This document shows, piece after piece, positions 25,047 to 34,752 of a stretch of 64,000 bases of DNA. Each line of letters opens with the position of its first letter. Positions within the stretch are counted from its first letter, which is position 1. The stretch covers positions 1-64,000 of the forward strand of contig CALHWB010000018.1 of the NCBI GenBank assembly GCA_938036835.1. Reading direction: 5' to 3'. Origin of the DNA: an uncultured Propionibacterium sp. GTDB taxonomy: Bacteria > Actinomycetota > Actinomycetes > Propionibacteriales > Propionibacteriaceae. The notes beneath the pieces are model-generated. The model had not been told where the DNA came from and searched no databases. It was given only the letters and a program-made list of their open reading frames with translations. A program made the translations under genes and the position numbers.

Positions 25047-25604
25047 ATGCTGCCGGAATTACGAGTGGGCATCGGGTTCGATGAGCACCTGCTGGTCGAG
25101 GGAGTGCCCATGTGGGTGGCTGGGCTGCTGTTCGCCGATGAACCGGTGGGCCTGACCGGTCATTCCGATGGCGATGTGGTCTGTCACGCCTGTTGCGATG
25201 CGCTCTTCTCGGCCGCCGGGTTGGGCGATCTGGGAGCCAACTTCGGCACCTCGCGGCCCGAATTCGCCGGTGCGTGCGGCGTCCGCCTGCTGGCCGAGGC
25301 ACGCGACCGGGTACGGGAGGCGGGTTGGCTGGTTGGCAATGTCGCCGTGCAGCTGATCGGCAACCGGCCTCGTCTCGCGCGCCGCCGCGCGGCGGCCGAA
25401 AAGCTGCTCACCGAGGCTTTAGGGGCACCGGTCAGCATCGGCGCGACCACGACCGACGGTCTGGGCTCGCTGGGCCGCGGCGAGGGAATAGCGGCGATCG
25501 CCACCGCCCTGCTGGTGCGCATCGGGAATGGTGCGCACCGGGCGACCGGGGCCACCACCGGGCAGCCGGCCGATCAGCGCACCTTGCCGTCCGGGGCCGT
25601 GTAG
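25047..25604 (+). CDS. ispF: 2-C-methyl-D-erythritol 2,4-cyclodiphosphate synthase (divergent)
   Basis: 185 residues from ATG 25047; a GTG at 25038 overlapping the ispD stop and an ATG at 25020 are alternatives. The metal ligands are present (GFDEHLL for Asp/His; [10 protein letters not shown] for the second His), as are GHSDGD, GDLG and the C-terminal [18 protein letters not shown]. The flexible loop that normally reads FPDTDPxxKGADS is here [14 protein letters not shown], losing the acidic residues. The C-terminus is longer than usual and overlaps the end of the convergent metallopeptidase gene by 31 bases. Function is probably retained but sequence is divergent. Confidence 0.88.
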   Translation: MLPELRVGIGFDEHLLVEGVPMWVAGLLFADEPVGLTGHSDGDVVCHACCDALFSAAGLGDLGANFGTSRPEFAGACGVRLLAEARDRVREAGWLVGNVAVQLIGNRPRLARRRAAAEKLLTEALGAPVSIGATTTDGLGSLGRGEGIAAIATALLVRIGNGAHRATGATTGQPADQRTLPSGAV

Positions 25605-26692
25605 GTGTTGCAGGTGCCCATCACCACATTGGCCGAACCATCCAGAAACCAGTTCCGCCGATTGCTGCCGTGGCCGTGGTTGCCATCGTAGTTGGGATCC
25701 CCGGTGATGACATCGTCACCGAACTGGTAGAAGACCTGGGAGATATCCCGGATTCTGGCCTCGGTGATCTCCACCGAGGGACCGGCGGACCCCATGAACA
25801 TGCCCGCCCAGCAGTCGGCCTGTAGCTCCAGCCGCCTGTTGAAGTCGTTCGCTGCTGCCTCGGTCGACTGCTTTTCCCAGGCTATGGTCGAAATCAGGAT
25901 GCCGGTGCGCATCTGGATATGGTGGGCGAACTCGTGGGCGACCACGGCCTCGGCCGAATAGGGAGTGGCCCGCTGGGCGGCGGGAATCGCCTCGGGCAGA
26001 TCGGTGGCCACGTAGATCTGCTGATCGGCACCGCAATATACCGCGTTTTCCATGGGCAATTCACCGCACCGGCTGCTGACCGCGGACTCGTAGATGGTCA
26101 CGCTGGGCCGGGGCAGGGTAAAACCGGCCTGCTGGAGCGACACATCCCAGACCCGCATCAGGCAGGCGGTGAGTTCATTGTAGTGGGCCTCCAACTCGCC
26201 CTTTGAGGCCGATCCCAGGTCGATCGGCGGGGAACCGCACCTGGTCGGTGCGGGCACCTGCACACCGTAGATGGGATTCTTCTGCATCCAGTCCGTGGCC
26301 TGCTCATAGGTTTCCGGGACCGGAGGCTTGTCGGGCGCCGTATCGACTTCTGGAACCCGATAGTCCTCGTTCTGGTACTGGCTTGGCTGGTTGTCGGTGC
26401 CCTGGTTGGTCAGCAGGCCCGCCACCACGATACCCGCGAGGATCGCGAGGATCGCGATGATCAGCCAGGCCAGCGGGCTGATCCGACGGCCGGGCTGACC
26501 GGCAGGTGGCTGCCAGACCTGGCCCGGTCCCTGCCGCTGGGCTACCTGCGTCCCCCACGGCTGCCCGACCGGTGAACCCCACTGCTGCGTGGGCCGGGGC
26601 GCATTCCATTGCCGGCCCGGTGCCTGCCATTGCTGCTGTCCGGGCGCGGGCCACGAGCCCCGCGGTGCCGGCTGCTGCCCCCATTGACTCAC
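25574..26692 (-). CDS. Neutral zinc metallopeptidase (YpfJ family), membrane-anchored
   Basis: 372 residues. A cytoplasmic N-terminus of about 80 residues, rich in Gln, Pro, Gly and Trp in loose repeats (QQW, PxxQWG), precedes one membrane helix ([21 protein letters not shown]). The outer domain shows the zincin signature HEFAHHIQ near residue 250 and downstream [11 protein letters not shown], the third-ligand Glu region of the neutral zinc metallopeptidase (DUF ypfJ) family. An extracytoplasmic peptidase of unknown target. The 3' end overlaps ispF. Confidence 0.9.
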   Translation of the reverse strand: MSQWGQQPAPRGSWPAPGQQQWQAPGRQWNAPRPTQQWGSPVGQPWGTQVAQRQGPGQVWQPPAGQPGRRISPLAWLIIAILAILAGIVVAGLLTNQGTDNQPSQYQNEDYRVPEVDTAPDKPPVPETYEQATDWMQKNPIYGVQVPAPTRCGSPPIDLGSASKGELEAHYNELTACLMRVWDVSLQQAGFTLPRPSVTIYESAVSSRCGELPMENAVYCGADQQIYVATDLPEAIPAAQRATPYSAEAVVAHEFAHHIQMRTGILISTIAWEKQSTEAAANDFNRRLELQADCWAGMFMGSAGPSVEITEARIRDISQVFYQFGDDVITGDPNYDGNHGHGSNRRNWFLDGSANVVMGTCNTYTAPDGKVR

Positions 26693-26810
26693 GACCCAAC
26701 CCTAGCGTCCCCGGGGGCATCGTGGTTTTACCGCCTCCCGTACGATAGCTTGGCCTGGTGATCGCCTAGGCCGCGGCGGCGGCCCTTGCACGTGCAGAAA
26801 GGAGTGCTCT

Positions 26811-28550
26811 GTGCGCACTCAGCCAGGGTTGCACCGGCCCACTCGTCGTCTCCGGGTCGTGCTGGTCGTGCTGGCCACGCTCCTGCCGGCCCTCGGGTGG
26901 GCGTCTCCGGCCGCAGCAGAGACCGCGGCGGAATCGCTGGTCGTCCGGGGGGAGGTCGCGGCCGATGGCATGCTGCGGCTCACCCAGACCTTCACCTTCG
27001 GGGCCTCGGGCGCCCCGGATCGGTTGATTCAGCGGTTGGCGACGAGCCGTCCCGGGATGGCCTACACCCAACTCGACTACGAGATCACCGATGTCGCCGT
27101 GCGGAGCGCCGGGGCCGACCTGGAGCACCAGGTGAGCATGGCGGGCGACTACCTGGTCATCACCGCGAATACCTCCCGGGTGGCCGGCGAGCCGGTCGAG
27201 ATCAGCTATCGGGTGAGCGGTGCCGCGCTGGCGATGCCCGAGGTCGCCGGCCAGGAACCGATGACGCAGATCGACTGGCGGGTGGTCCAGGGGTTGAACA
27301 TCGCGGTCAAACGGGTTTCGGGCGAGATCAGGATCCCGCCGGGCGCCCAGACCACCGACATCACCTGTCAGGCGGGTGCCCCGACCGCCCCGATGAGTTG
27401 CTCTACCTATGGCTCTGGCACCTTCGAGTCGCCTTTCCCGCGCTTCACCAATGATGCCCTGGGCGCCGGTGGCATGGTCGCCCTGACCTTCACCGTGGCT
27501 TCGTCCGATATCGCCCCCAACCAGGTGATCACCGAGCAGTGGACGCTGGGCCGGGCGTTCTCGGTAGGACCGCTGCAACTGGTCGTTGCGTTGGGAGCCC
27601 TACTGGTCGGTGCCGCGATGCTCTACTGGTTGCTGCGTAGCCGCGGCAGGGATGCCGCGGGCGGCGAGCCGGTCATGGTTGCCCACTTCGAGCCGGTCGC
27701 GGCCGGTGAGGAACGCCTCGACATGGATCTGAACATCAGACCCGGTGAAGTCGGCACCCTGATGGATGAGCGGGTCGATCCGGTCGATATCACCGCCACC
27801 ATTATCGACCTGGCCCAACGCGGTCACCTGACCATCGTCGAGTTGCCCAGATCCGGCCCGCACGACCGCCAGGATTGGCTCCTCGAACGCCGGCGGGGCG
27901 GCGACGACGAACTACAGGCCTACGAGACCACCCTGCTGGATGCCATCGCCCCGGCGGACCGGCCCGGTATCCGGGTATCCGAGATCGGCGACCCGGTGCG
28001 CGAGGTCATCCCGAAGGTGCAGGACGAGATCTATGCCGAGGTGGTCCAGGAGGGATGGTTCGCCACCCGGCCGGATTCGGTCCGGGATCGTTGGGGGCGT
28101 CTCGGCGCCGGTGCGGTCGTGGCATCGCTCGTGGCCCTGGGCCTGCTGGTGGCGTTCACCAGGTTCGGTCTGCTGGGCCTGGCCCTGGTGCTGTTGGCGG
28201 TCGGGTTGGTCCAGGTCGGTCAGCAGATGCCGCGGCGAACCGCGCGGGGCGCCGCCGTTCTGCGCGGACTCGAGGTGTTCTCGATGAACCTGCAGACCCA
28301 TCCGACCACGAAGCTCCCCAAGCAGGACGCCTACACCGAGATCTCCAGGGTGCTGCCCTATACCGTCGTGCTCGGCGGTTTGCAGCGCTGGTTGGCGGCA
28401 CTGGTGGCCGCCGACAACGATCCCGGGATGCCGGACCCGGACGATCTCGATTGGTACCGGGCGCCGGATACCTGGCAGCTTTCGGACCTGCCGGCCTCTT
28501 TGGATGCCCTGATCACCACCTTGGAGGGCAAGCTCTACCAGCGCGGCTGA
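26811..28550 (+). CDS. DUF2207-type membrane protein
   Basis: 579 residues from GTG 26811, with a strong AGAAAGGAG Shine-Dalgarno. Signal peptide (VVLVVLATLLPALGWASPAAAE, residues 20-40), then an extracellular beta-rich DUF2207 domain (about 45-240, including ETAAESLVVRGEVAADGML and YTQLDYEITDVAV), a membrane helix (LQLVVALGALLVGAAMLYWLL, about 250-270), a cytoplasmic region with a winged-helix-like stretch (VDITATIIDLAQRGHLTIVE) and two further helices near 430-470. Function is unknown across the family. Convergent with glyA. Confidence 0.85.
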   Translation: MRTQPGLHRPTRRLRVVLVVLATLLPALGWASPAAAETAAESLVVRGEVAADGMLRLTQTFTFGASGAPDRLIQRLATSRPGMAYTQLDYEITDVAVRSAGADLEHQVSMAGDYLVITANTSRVAGEPVEISYRVSGAALAMPEVAGQEPMTQIDWRVVQGLNIAVKRVSGEIRIPPGAQTTDITCQAGAPTAPMSCSTYGSGTFESPFPRFTNDALGAGGMVALTFTVASSDIAPNQVITEQWTLGRAFSVGPLQLVVALGALLVGAAMLYWLLRSRGRDAAGGEPVMVAHFEPVAAGEERLDMDLNIRPGEVGTLMDERVDPVDITATIIDLAQRGHLTIVELPRSGPHDRQDWLLERRRGGDDELQAYETTLLDAIAPADRPGIRVSEIGDPVREVIPKVQDEIYAEVVQEGWFATRPDSVRDRWGRLGAGAVVASLVALGLLVAFTRFGLLGLALVLLAVGLVQVGQQMPRRTARGAAVLRGLEVFSMNLQTHPTTKLPKQDAYTEISRVLPYTVVLGGLQRWLAALVAADNDPGMPDPDDLDWYRAPDTWQLSDLPASLDALITTLEGKLYQRG

Positions 28551-28630
28551 TCATCGGCTCTGGCCCCGAATGCCTGCAGAGCCGGGATCGGCTCCGGCGC
28601 TCGGCCGCAGTGGCCTTCGGCCGGCAGGGC

Positions 28631-30073
28631 TCACAGTTCAAGCCCCGGGTAGAGCGGATGGCCGGCCAGCAGTTCGGCGCTGGCGGCTCGCGTTGCCGCC
28701 GCAACGCCCTCGGCCAAGAGGTACTTCGCTTTGCTGGGTGCGCCGTTGGCGGCTTGGACCGGGGTGGTCTGCCGCAGCACACCGACGATCAATTCCGCGG
28801 TGCGATCGAGGTCGCCGGTCCCAAAACCCCTAGTGGTGAGGGCGGGCGTGCCCAACCGGATACCGGAGGTGTACCAGGCACCGTTGGGATCGCAGGGAAT
28901 CGAGTTGCGGTTGCTGACGATCCCGGCGTCCAGCAGGGCGTTCTCGGCCTGCCGGCCGGTGAGCCCGAAGGAACTCGCCACATCGAGCAGCACCAGGTGG
29001 TTGTCGGTGCCTCCGGTGATCAGATTCGCCCCGCGGCGCAGCAGGCCGTCGGCCAGCGCCTGGGCGTTGGCCACCACTTGGGCGGCATAGCTCTGGAAGC
29101 TGGGCTGCCGGGCCTCGGCCAGCGCAATCGCCTTGCCCGCCATCATGTGACCCAACGGCCCGCCCAGCACCATCGGGCAACCGCGGTCGATGTCGGCGGC
29201 GAACTCGGCCTTGGCCAGCACCAGGCCACCGCGCGGGCCACGCAGTGATTTGTGGGTCGTGGTGGTCACCACGTGGGCATAGGGCAGCGGATCCGCTGTA
29301 CCGGTGAAGACCTTCCCGGCCACCAGCCCGGCGAAGTGGGCCATGTCCACCATCAGCACCGCGCCCACCTCGTCCGCGATCTCCCGCATCTTGGCGAAAT
29401 CGATCCGACGTGGATAGGCGGAGTAGCCGGCCACCAGGATGAGGGGCTTGAACTCACAGGCCTGCTGCCGCAGGGCGGCATAGTCGAGCAGTCCGGTCCG
29501 CGGGTCGGTGCCGTAGCTGCGCTGATCGAACATCTTGCCCGAGATGTTGTGCCGGAAGCCGTGGGTCAGGTGCCCGCCCGCGTCCAGGCTCATGCCCATC
29601 ACCCGCTGGTTGCCGAGTGCCTGCCGTAGCCGCGCCCAGGCCGGCTCGTCCAGATCGTTCACCGTCCGCGCGCCGAGTCCGGCCAGCGTGGGCTGCTCCA
29701 CGAAGTGGCTGAGGATCGCCCAGTAGGCGACCAGATTCGCGTCGATGCCGGAATGCGGCTGGACATAGGCGTATTCGGCGCCGAACAGTTCCCGGGCGTG
29801 TTCGGCCGCCACGGCCTCAACGGTGTCGATATTGCGACAGCCGGCATAGAAGCGGTGCCCGATGGTGCCCTCGGCGTATTTGTCGCTCAGCCAGTTGCCC
29901 ATGCCCAGCAGGACGGGCAGCGAGGCGTAGTTCTCCGAGGCGATGAGTTTCAGCGAACCTCGCTGGTCACCCAATTCGGCCCCGATCGCATCGGCGATGC
30001 GGGGTTCGACGCCGGCGACCAGCTTCAGAATCGCCCGGTAGGCGGCGGTGGCGGTTGCAGCGGTATCGGACAC
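28631..30073 (-). CDS. glyA: Serine hydroxymethyltransferase (long form)
   Basis: 480 residues. PLP enzyme interconverting serine and glycine with tetrahydrofolate. The family core is clear: [54 protein letters not shown] and the PLP Lys in [14 protein letters not shown] (near residue 275). Compared with the usual 415-435 residues it carries an insertion after the HSGIDANL block (about 120-165, [20 protein letters not shown]), seen in some actinobacterial GlyA. Start ATG 30073 is followed by an Ala/Thr-rich leader. Convergent with the DUF2207 gene. Confidence 0.95.
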   Translation of the reverse strand: MSDTAATATAAYRAILKLVAGVEPRIADAIGAELGDQRGSLKLIASENYASLPVLLGMGNWLSDKYAEGTIGHRFYAGCRNIDTVEAVAAEHARELFGAEYAYVQPHSGIDANLVAYWAILSHFVEQPTLAGLGARTVNDLDEPAWARLRQALGNQRVMGMSLDAGGHLTHGFRHNISGKMFDQRSYGTDPRTGLLDYAALRQQACEFKPLILVAGYSAYPRRIDFAKMREIADEVGAVLMVDMAHFAGLVAGKVFTGTADPLPYAHVVTTTTHKSLRGPRGGLVLAKAEFAADIDRGCPMVLGGPLGHMMAGKAIALAEARQPSFQSYAAQVVANAQALADGLLRRGANLITGGTDNHLVLLDVASSFGLTGRQAENALLDAGIVSNRNSIPCDPNGAWYTSGIRLGTPALTTRGFGTGDLDRTAELIVGVLRQTTPVQAANGAPSKAKYLLAEGVAAATRAASAELLAGHPLYPGLEL

Positions 30074-30144
30074 GAAGCCTCCTGACAGGGAAGAAAACCG
30101 GTGCCCTCACTCTATCGCCTGACGGCAGGCATACCGGCGCCGCG

Positions 30145-30187
30145 GCCGGGCCGGTCGCCAGTCGGCGAGGGCGGTGACCGGCCGGGC
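30145..30187 (-). terminator. Hairpin downstream of the UxaA-type gene
   Basis: 12-bp near-perfect stem (GCCGGGCCGGTC with GACCGGCCGGGC, one mismatch) and a loop of about 19 bases, between glyA and the altronate-dehydratase-type gene. Transcribed leftward after the latter. No U tract. Confidence 0.45.
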
Positions 30188-30219
30188 CCGGCAGAGCCGA
30201 CCGGGATCGCTGGGATGGA

Positions 30220-31755
30220 TCACATGATCACGCCGAGCTGCCAGGGGACGAACTCGCGGCCGCCGTAGCCCAGTGCCTCGCTATTGGATGGCTTGCCACT
30301 GGCCAGATCGAGCAGCGCATTGTAGATTTCCAGCCCCTTGTCCGCCAGGGATACCCCGGAGTCGAACACCGGCCCGCAGTCGATGTCCATGTCCTCGGGC
30401 ATCCGGTGGAAGGTGGCCGAGTTGGTGGCCAGTTTCAGGGTTGGCGCCGGCCGGGTACCCAGCGCCGAGCCGCGTCCGGTGGTGAAACAGATCAGGTTTG
30501 CGCCCCCGGCGATCAGCCCGGTCACCGAGACCGGATCGTATCCGGGGGTGTCCATGAAGCCCAGGCCAACCTGGTCGATCGGGGCGGCATAGTCGTACAC
30601 CGCGTGCAGCGGGGCATGACCCGACTTCGCAACCGCGCCGAGAGACTTCTCCAGGATCGTGGTGATACCGCCGGCCTTGTTACCGGGGGATGGGTTGGCG
30701 TCCATGGTGGAGTTCCGCAGCGCGGTATACTCCTCCCACCAGGTCAGCTTGTCAAGCAGGCGTTGAGCCATTTCGGCCGAGGTGGCGCGGGCCACCAGCA
30801 GGGATTCGGCCCCGTAGATCTCGGGGGTCTCGGCCAGCACCGACCGGCCCGCCTGGGCGACGATCAGATCGGACGCATAGCCGAGCGCGGGATTTGCGGT
30901 GAGCCCCGACAGGCCATCCGAGCCGCCACAGTTCAGCCCCAGCACCAACTCGCTGACCGGGCGTTCGGTGCGGACGAACTGCTCGTTGACCTGCGCCGCC
31001 ATCTCGGTGACGGCCGCGGCGGCCGCCGCCACGGTCGCTCTCGTACCACCCGACTCCTGGATGTTCAACCGGGTCATCGGAGTCTCTGGGCGCAGATTTA
31101 ACTGTGCGATCAGGCTTTCGACCTGGTTGACCTCGCAGCCCAGTCCGATCACCACGACCCCGCCGATATTCGGGTGCCCGGCGAAACCCGACAGGGTGCG
31201 TTGCAGAACGGCCAGCCCGTCGGGGGACATGCCGCAGCCCAGCGTGTGCACCATGGGGATCACCCCATCGATATTCGGGTAGGCGTCCAGCAGACCCTGC
31301 TTGACCACCTCCGTGGAAACCAGTTCACAGGCCGTGGCCGAGCAGTTGACCGTGGACACCACGGCTATGTAGTTGCGGGTGGCGGTGCGGCCATCGCTGC
31401 GCAGCGCGCCCAGGAAGGTGCGTCGCTCGGGCAGCGCCGGGGTCTCGCTGGTGGCCGTGCCGAAATCGGCGGCGGCCGGTTTGGTATGGGCGGAGAACCG
31501 CAGGTTGTGGGTGTGCACATGCTCGCCGGCGTCGATCGCCCGGCCGGTGACGCCAATCTGGTAGCCGTACTTGTGCACCGGTCGACCGGCCGCTAGATCG
31601 GCCAGCGCGATCTTGTGACCCAGTGGAATCTCGTCGCGGACCGTCAGCTGCCGACCGCCGGGCGCAAGCAACGTTTCCCCGGCCGACAAGGCACGTCGGG
31701 CAACAGCGATATCGTCGCTGGCCTGCAGGAGGAGCAGATCGTTGGATTCCGGCAT
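30220..31755 (-). CDS. uxaA: UxaA/GarD family sugar-acid dehydratase (altronate dehydratase type)
   Basis: 511 residues from ATG 31755 with an AAAGGTGG Shine-Dalgarno; the apparent TTG at 31770 is inside it. An N-terminal SAF domain (about 8-90, with GETLLAPGGRQLTVRDEIPLG) is joined to the D-galactarate/altronate dehydratase domain, which has GCGMSPDG, LGCEVNQVE, LGLNCGGSDG and a C-terminal FTTGRGSALG; the Cys residues fit an iron-dependent dehydratase. Full-length relative to UxaA (about 495). The exact sugar acid (altronate, galactarate or similar) cannot be told. No other hexuronate genes adjoin it. Leftmost of a run with rlmB and cysS, but separated by 170 bases. Confidence 0.88.
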   Translation of the reverse strand: MPESNDLLLLQASDDIAVARRALSAGETLLAPGGRQLTVRDEIPLGHKIALADLAAGRPVHKYGYQIGVTGRAIDAGEHVHTHNLRFSAHTKPAAADFGTATSETPALPERRTFLGALRSDGRTATRNYIAVVSTVNCSATACELVSTEVVKQGLLDAYPNIDGVIPMVHTLGCGMSPDGLAVLQRTLSGFAGHPNIGGVVVIGLGCEVNQVESLIAQLNLRPETPMTRLNIQESGGTRATVAAAAAAVTEMAAQVNEQFVRTERPVSELVLGLNCGGSDGLSGLTANPALGYASDLIVAQAGRSVLAETPEIYGAESLLVARATSAEMAQRLLDKLTWWEEYTALRNSTMDANPSPGNKAGGITTILEKSLGAVAKSGHAPLHAVYDYAAPIDQVGLGFMDTPGYDPVSVTGLIAGGANLICFTTGRGSALGTRPAPTLKLATNSATFHRMPEDMDIDCGPVFDSGVSLADKGLEIYNALLDLASGKPSNSEALGYGGREFVPWQLGVIM

Positions 31756-31925
31756 TGGTCCACCTTTCAAAGCGAGCCGACGGCTGTGTCCGGCTGCGAG
31801 TCACGGGACCACATGTTAGCGAACTCCACGGCAGGCGAACCGGGGGCTCCGGCGGCGCCGCCGGACGGTCGCAGGGCACCCGGCGATACCGGTATCCCCG
31901 GGACCGGACCATCGTCCCGGACGGA

Positions 31926-32855
31926 TCAGGCCGCCCCGCGCCGGCGCGTTATCTCGTAGAGCGCGATACCGGCGGCGACCGAGGCATTCAACGACTCGAT
32001 CGTGCCGGCGATCGGAATACGGGCTAGCGCATCGCAGCGCTCCCGGGTCAGCCTGGCCAGACCATTGCCCTCGGAACCGATCACGACCAGCAGCGGACCG
32101 GCCACGCCGGGCACTCCGGCGATGCCGGTCTCGGCCTCGCCGGCCAGGCCCACCGCGGTGAAACCGGCCCGCCGGTAGTCGCCGATCGTCCGATTCAGGT
32201 TGGTGGCCCGGGCCACCGGCACCCGGGCGATGGCGCCGGCCGAAGCCTTCCAGGCGACCGCGGTGACCGAGGCGCTGCGGCGCTGCGGAATGATCACCCC
32301 GTGCGCGCCGAACGCGGCTGCGGAGCGGGCGATCGCGCCCAGATTGTGTGGATCGGTGATGCCGTCCAGCGCCACCACCAGCGCCTCACGGGTCTGGTCC
32401 GACGTCGCGGTGGCCAGCAGGTCATCGGGGTGCAGATAGTCGTACCCGGGCAGTTGCAGGGCCACCGCCTGATGTGCCGCACCACCGGTCAGCCGGTCCA
32501 GTTCTGCCCGGCTGACCTGCAACATCGAGATAGCGTGCTCGGCGGCATGGCGGAACACTGCTCGCAGCCGGCGATCGTGTTCTGCGCCCTCTGCCACATA
32601 GGCCGCCCTGATCGGCATCCCGGCCTGCATGGCTTCCAGCACGGGATTGCGGCCCACCACCCAATCGGTGCCGGTCCCCTTGCCGCTACCGGTGTCGTGG
32701 GCGGGCGGACGCCGCCCGGCGGAACGCTGGCCAGCGGCCTGCCTCCCTCGATACGCCTTGTGGTAGACGCGGTCTTCGGCCCTCGGGGTGGGGCCCCGGC
32801 CGGTCAGTCCCTTGCGGCGCTGGCCACCCGAGCCGGTCTTGCGTCCGGTCGCCAT
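31926..32855 (-). CDS. rlmB: 23S rRNA (guanosine-2'-O)-methyltransferase, TrmH/SPOUT family
   Basis: 309 residues. A basic, disordered N-terminal extension (about 1-60, rich in Gly, Arg, Lys) is followed by the L30e-like substrate domain (WVVGRNPVLEAMQAG) and the SPOUT knot with the three motifs NLGAIARSAAAFGA, VIGSEGNGL and GTIESLNASVAAGIALYE. It methylates the ribose of a guanosine in 23S rRNA in E. coli; specificity here is assumed. Begins 11 bases after cysS, the usual actinobacterial cysS-rlmB pair. Confidence 0.93.
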   Translation of the reverse strand: MATGRKTGSGGQRRKGLTGRGPTPRAEDRVYHKAYRGRQAAGQRSAGRRPPAHDTGSGKGTGTDWVVGRNPVLEAMQAGMPIRAAYVAEGAEHDRRLRAVFRHAAEHAISMLQVSRAELDRLTGGAAHQAVALQLPGYDYLHPDDLLATATSDQTREALVVALDGITDPHNLGAIARSAAAFGAHGVIIPQRRSASVTAVAWKASAGAIARVPVARATNLNRTIGDYRRAGFTAVGLAGEAETGIAGVPGVAGPLLVVIGSEGNGLARLTRERCDALARIPIAGTIESLNASVAAGIALYEITRRRGAA

Positions 32856-32865
32856 CGCCGGCCTC

Positions 32866-34266
32866 CTATCTGCTCCAGCGGACGCCCTCGGCGGTGTCCG
32901 CGATCTTCAACCCCAGCCCGGCCAACCGGTCGCGGATCGCATCGGCGTTCGCCCAATCTTTGCGTGCCCGTGCCTGGCTGCGCTGTTCCAGGATGAGTTC
33001 GACCAGCCCGGCGACCACCTCGGACAGGTCATCGCCGGTGGTCCCGGCCCATTCCGGGGCAGACGGATCCAGCCCTAACACCTGCAGCATTGCCCGCACC
33101 CGCCGCAGAGCGGTGGCCGCGGCCCGGTCGTCGCCCGCGTCGAGGGCCCGGTTGCCCACCTTTATGGTGTCGAACAGCACCGCCACCGCGGTGGGTGTGC
33201 CCAGGTCGTCGTCCATGGCCGCGGCGAACTCGGCAGGCAGATCGGCCACCGCCGGTTCGGCAGCCGGGACGGCACCGGCACGGTTGAGAAAGGAATCGAT
33301 GCGGGCCAGCTGCGCGGTCGCCTCGGCCAACGAACCGGGGGAATATTCGATCGCCGATCGGTAGTGCGGGGCCGCTAGGTATAGCCGCACCGCCCGGGCG
33401 GGGTACTGCCGGGTGACCTCGGTGACCATGGTGCCGTTGCCGAGGGATTTGCTCATCTTCTCCCCGGCCATGGTGACGAAGGCGTTGTGCATCCAATGCC
33501 TGGCGAACCCATGACCGGCGGCTCGCGACTGGGCCAGTTCGTTCTCGTGATGCGGGAACCGCAGATCTAGGCCGCCGCCGTGGATGTCGAACCGGCTGCC
33601 CAGGTACTTCAGGCTCATCGCCGAGCATTCCAGATGCCAGCCGGGCCGCCCGCGGCCCCAGGGCGATGCCCAGGATGCGGTGGTGGGCTCATCCGGTTTG
33701 CTGCCCTTCCACAACGCGAAATCGCGGGGGTCGCGTTTGCCGCGGGGACTGGCGTCCGTGGCGCTGGCCATGTCGTCGATCTGCTGATTCGACAGTTCGC
33801 CGTAGCTGGGCCAGGACCGCACATCGAAATAGACATCTCCCGAGCCGTCGCCGGCCGGGTAGGCATGGCCGCGCCCGATCAGCTCGCCGATCAGCGCCCA
33901 CATTTCGGGGATGTGCCCGGTGGCCCGTGGCTCATAGTCGGGTGGCCGGCAGCCGAGCGCGGTATAGGCGCGGTGCAACTCGTGTTCCATCGCATAGGCC
34001 AACTCGTACCACGCCAGGCCCTGCTCGGCCGACCTCGCGAGAATCCTATCGTCGATATCGGTCACATTAGCCACCACGGTCACCCGATAGCCGGACACGC
34101 CCAGCCAGCGCCGCAGCACATCGAAGACCACCTCCTTGCGGATATGGCCCAGATGCGGTGGGGCCTGGACGGTCAGCCCACAATGGTAGATCGAGACCTT
34201 CCCGGGCACGAGAGGCCGGAACTCGGTCAACCGGCCGGTTCGTTCGTCGTACAGATGGAAGCTCAC
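32866..34266 (-). CDS. cysS: Cysteinyl-tRNA synthetase
   Basis: 466 residues. Class I synthetase charging tRNA-Cys. The start is a GTG at 34266 ([16 protein letters not shown]), the family N-terminus; the longer ORF reading into the upstream gene is spurious. Zinc Cys in YHCGLTV near residue 28, HIGH-type motif [32 protein letters not shown] and the KMSKS loop KMSKSLGN (about residue 273). The first signature reads HLGH instead of HIGN/HIGH, a tolerated change. Directly precedes rlmB. Confidence 0.95.
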   Translation of the reverse strand: MSFHLYDERTGRLTEFRPLVPGKVSIYHCGLTVQAPPHLGHIRKEVVFDVLRRWLGVSGYRVTVVANVTDIDDRILARSAEQGLAWYELAYAMEHELHRAYTALGCRPPDYEPRATGHIPEMWALIGELIGRGHAYPAGDGSGDVYFDVRSWPSYGELSNQQIDDMASATDASPRGKRDPRDFALWKGSKPDEPTTASWASPWGRGRPGWHLECSAMSLKYLGSRFDIHGGGLDLRFPHHENELAQSRAAGHGFARHWMHNAFVTMAGEKMSKSLGNGTMVTEVTRQYPARAVRLYLAAPHYRSAIEYSPGSLAEATAQLARIDSFLNRAGAVPAAEPAVADLPAEFAAAMDDDLGTPTAVAVLFDTIKVGNRALDAGDDRAAATALRRVRAMLQVLGLDPSAPEWAGTTGDDLSEVVAGLVELILEQRSQARARKDWANADAIRDRLAGLGLKIADTAEGVRWSR

Positions 34267-34335
34267 TCCACGCAGTGTAGTGGCTCGCCCAGCCCGGGTT
34301 ACACTGCCAATCGCGACATCAGCACGGAGGAACCC

Positions 34336-34641
34336 ATGGCAGAGATCCGCAAGCACAAGCCCGGCTCGACCGGCGCGATCGGCGATCAGGTTCGCGAAGC
34401 GGTCGGCAGCGGGCCACGACCGATAGATCCCGGGACGCTGCCGTCCCCCCGCTTCGACCCGTTCCATGAGGCGGATGATCCCGCACCGGCGGCCACCGCG
34501 CCCGGTTTCGCCGCGGTCGGCTTGGGGACGGATGGCTGGTTCAGTTTCGATCCGCAGGCACTCGGCGCCGCCCTCAAGGCATCCGGCGGCGAGGACGCGG
34601 CCGGCCCGGCTACCGGCGGCGCCGGCCCGGCGCAACAGTAG
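34336..34641 (+). CDS. Small hypothetical protein, low complexity
   Basis: 101 residues from ATG 34336 with a strong GGAGG Shine-Dalgarno 5 bases upstream. Lys/Arg-rich start ([16 protein letters not shown]), then Pro/Ala/Gly-rich disorder with a short ordered-looking patch ([17 protein letters not shown], about residues 65-82). No signal peptide. It diverges from cysS with only 69 bases between, and I do not recognise the family. The excellent RBS and codon use argue that it is translated. Confidence 0.6.
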   Translation: MAEIRKHKPGSTGAIGDQVREAVGSGPRPIDPGTLPSPRFDPFHEADDPAPAATAPGFAAVGLGTDGWFSFDPQALGAALKASGGEDAAGPATGGAGPAQQ

Positions 34642-34645
34642 CGAT

Positions 34646-34673
34646 CCCGGCCAATAGGGCCAATAGGGCCGGG
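34646..34673 (+). terminator. Hairpin after the small hypothetical gene
   Basis: 7-bp stem CCCGGCC/GGCCGGG, 4 bases after the stop. The 14-base loop contains part of a tandem ggccaatag repeat. Weak terminator candidate. Confidence 0.35.
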
Positions 34674-34752
34674 CCCAGACCCGGGGCCATCCGGGCGGCC
34701 GGCGTGCCGAATCCCCGATCCGGGTTGCCCGGCCGCCGACGGTGGGCAGGAG

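Noticed and set aside
34640..34675. Short tandem repeat ggccaatag as a possible CRISPR or att site
   Set aside because: Only two units, no spacers and no associated genes; treated as the loop of a weak hairpin.
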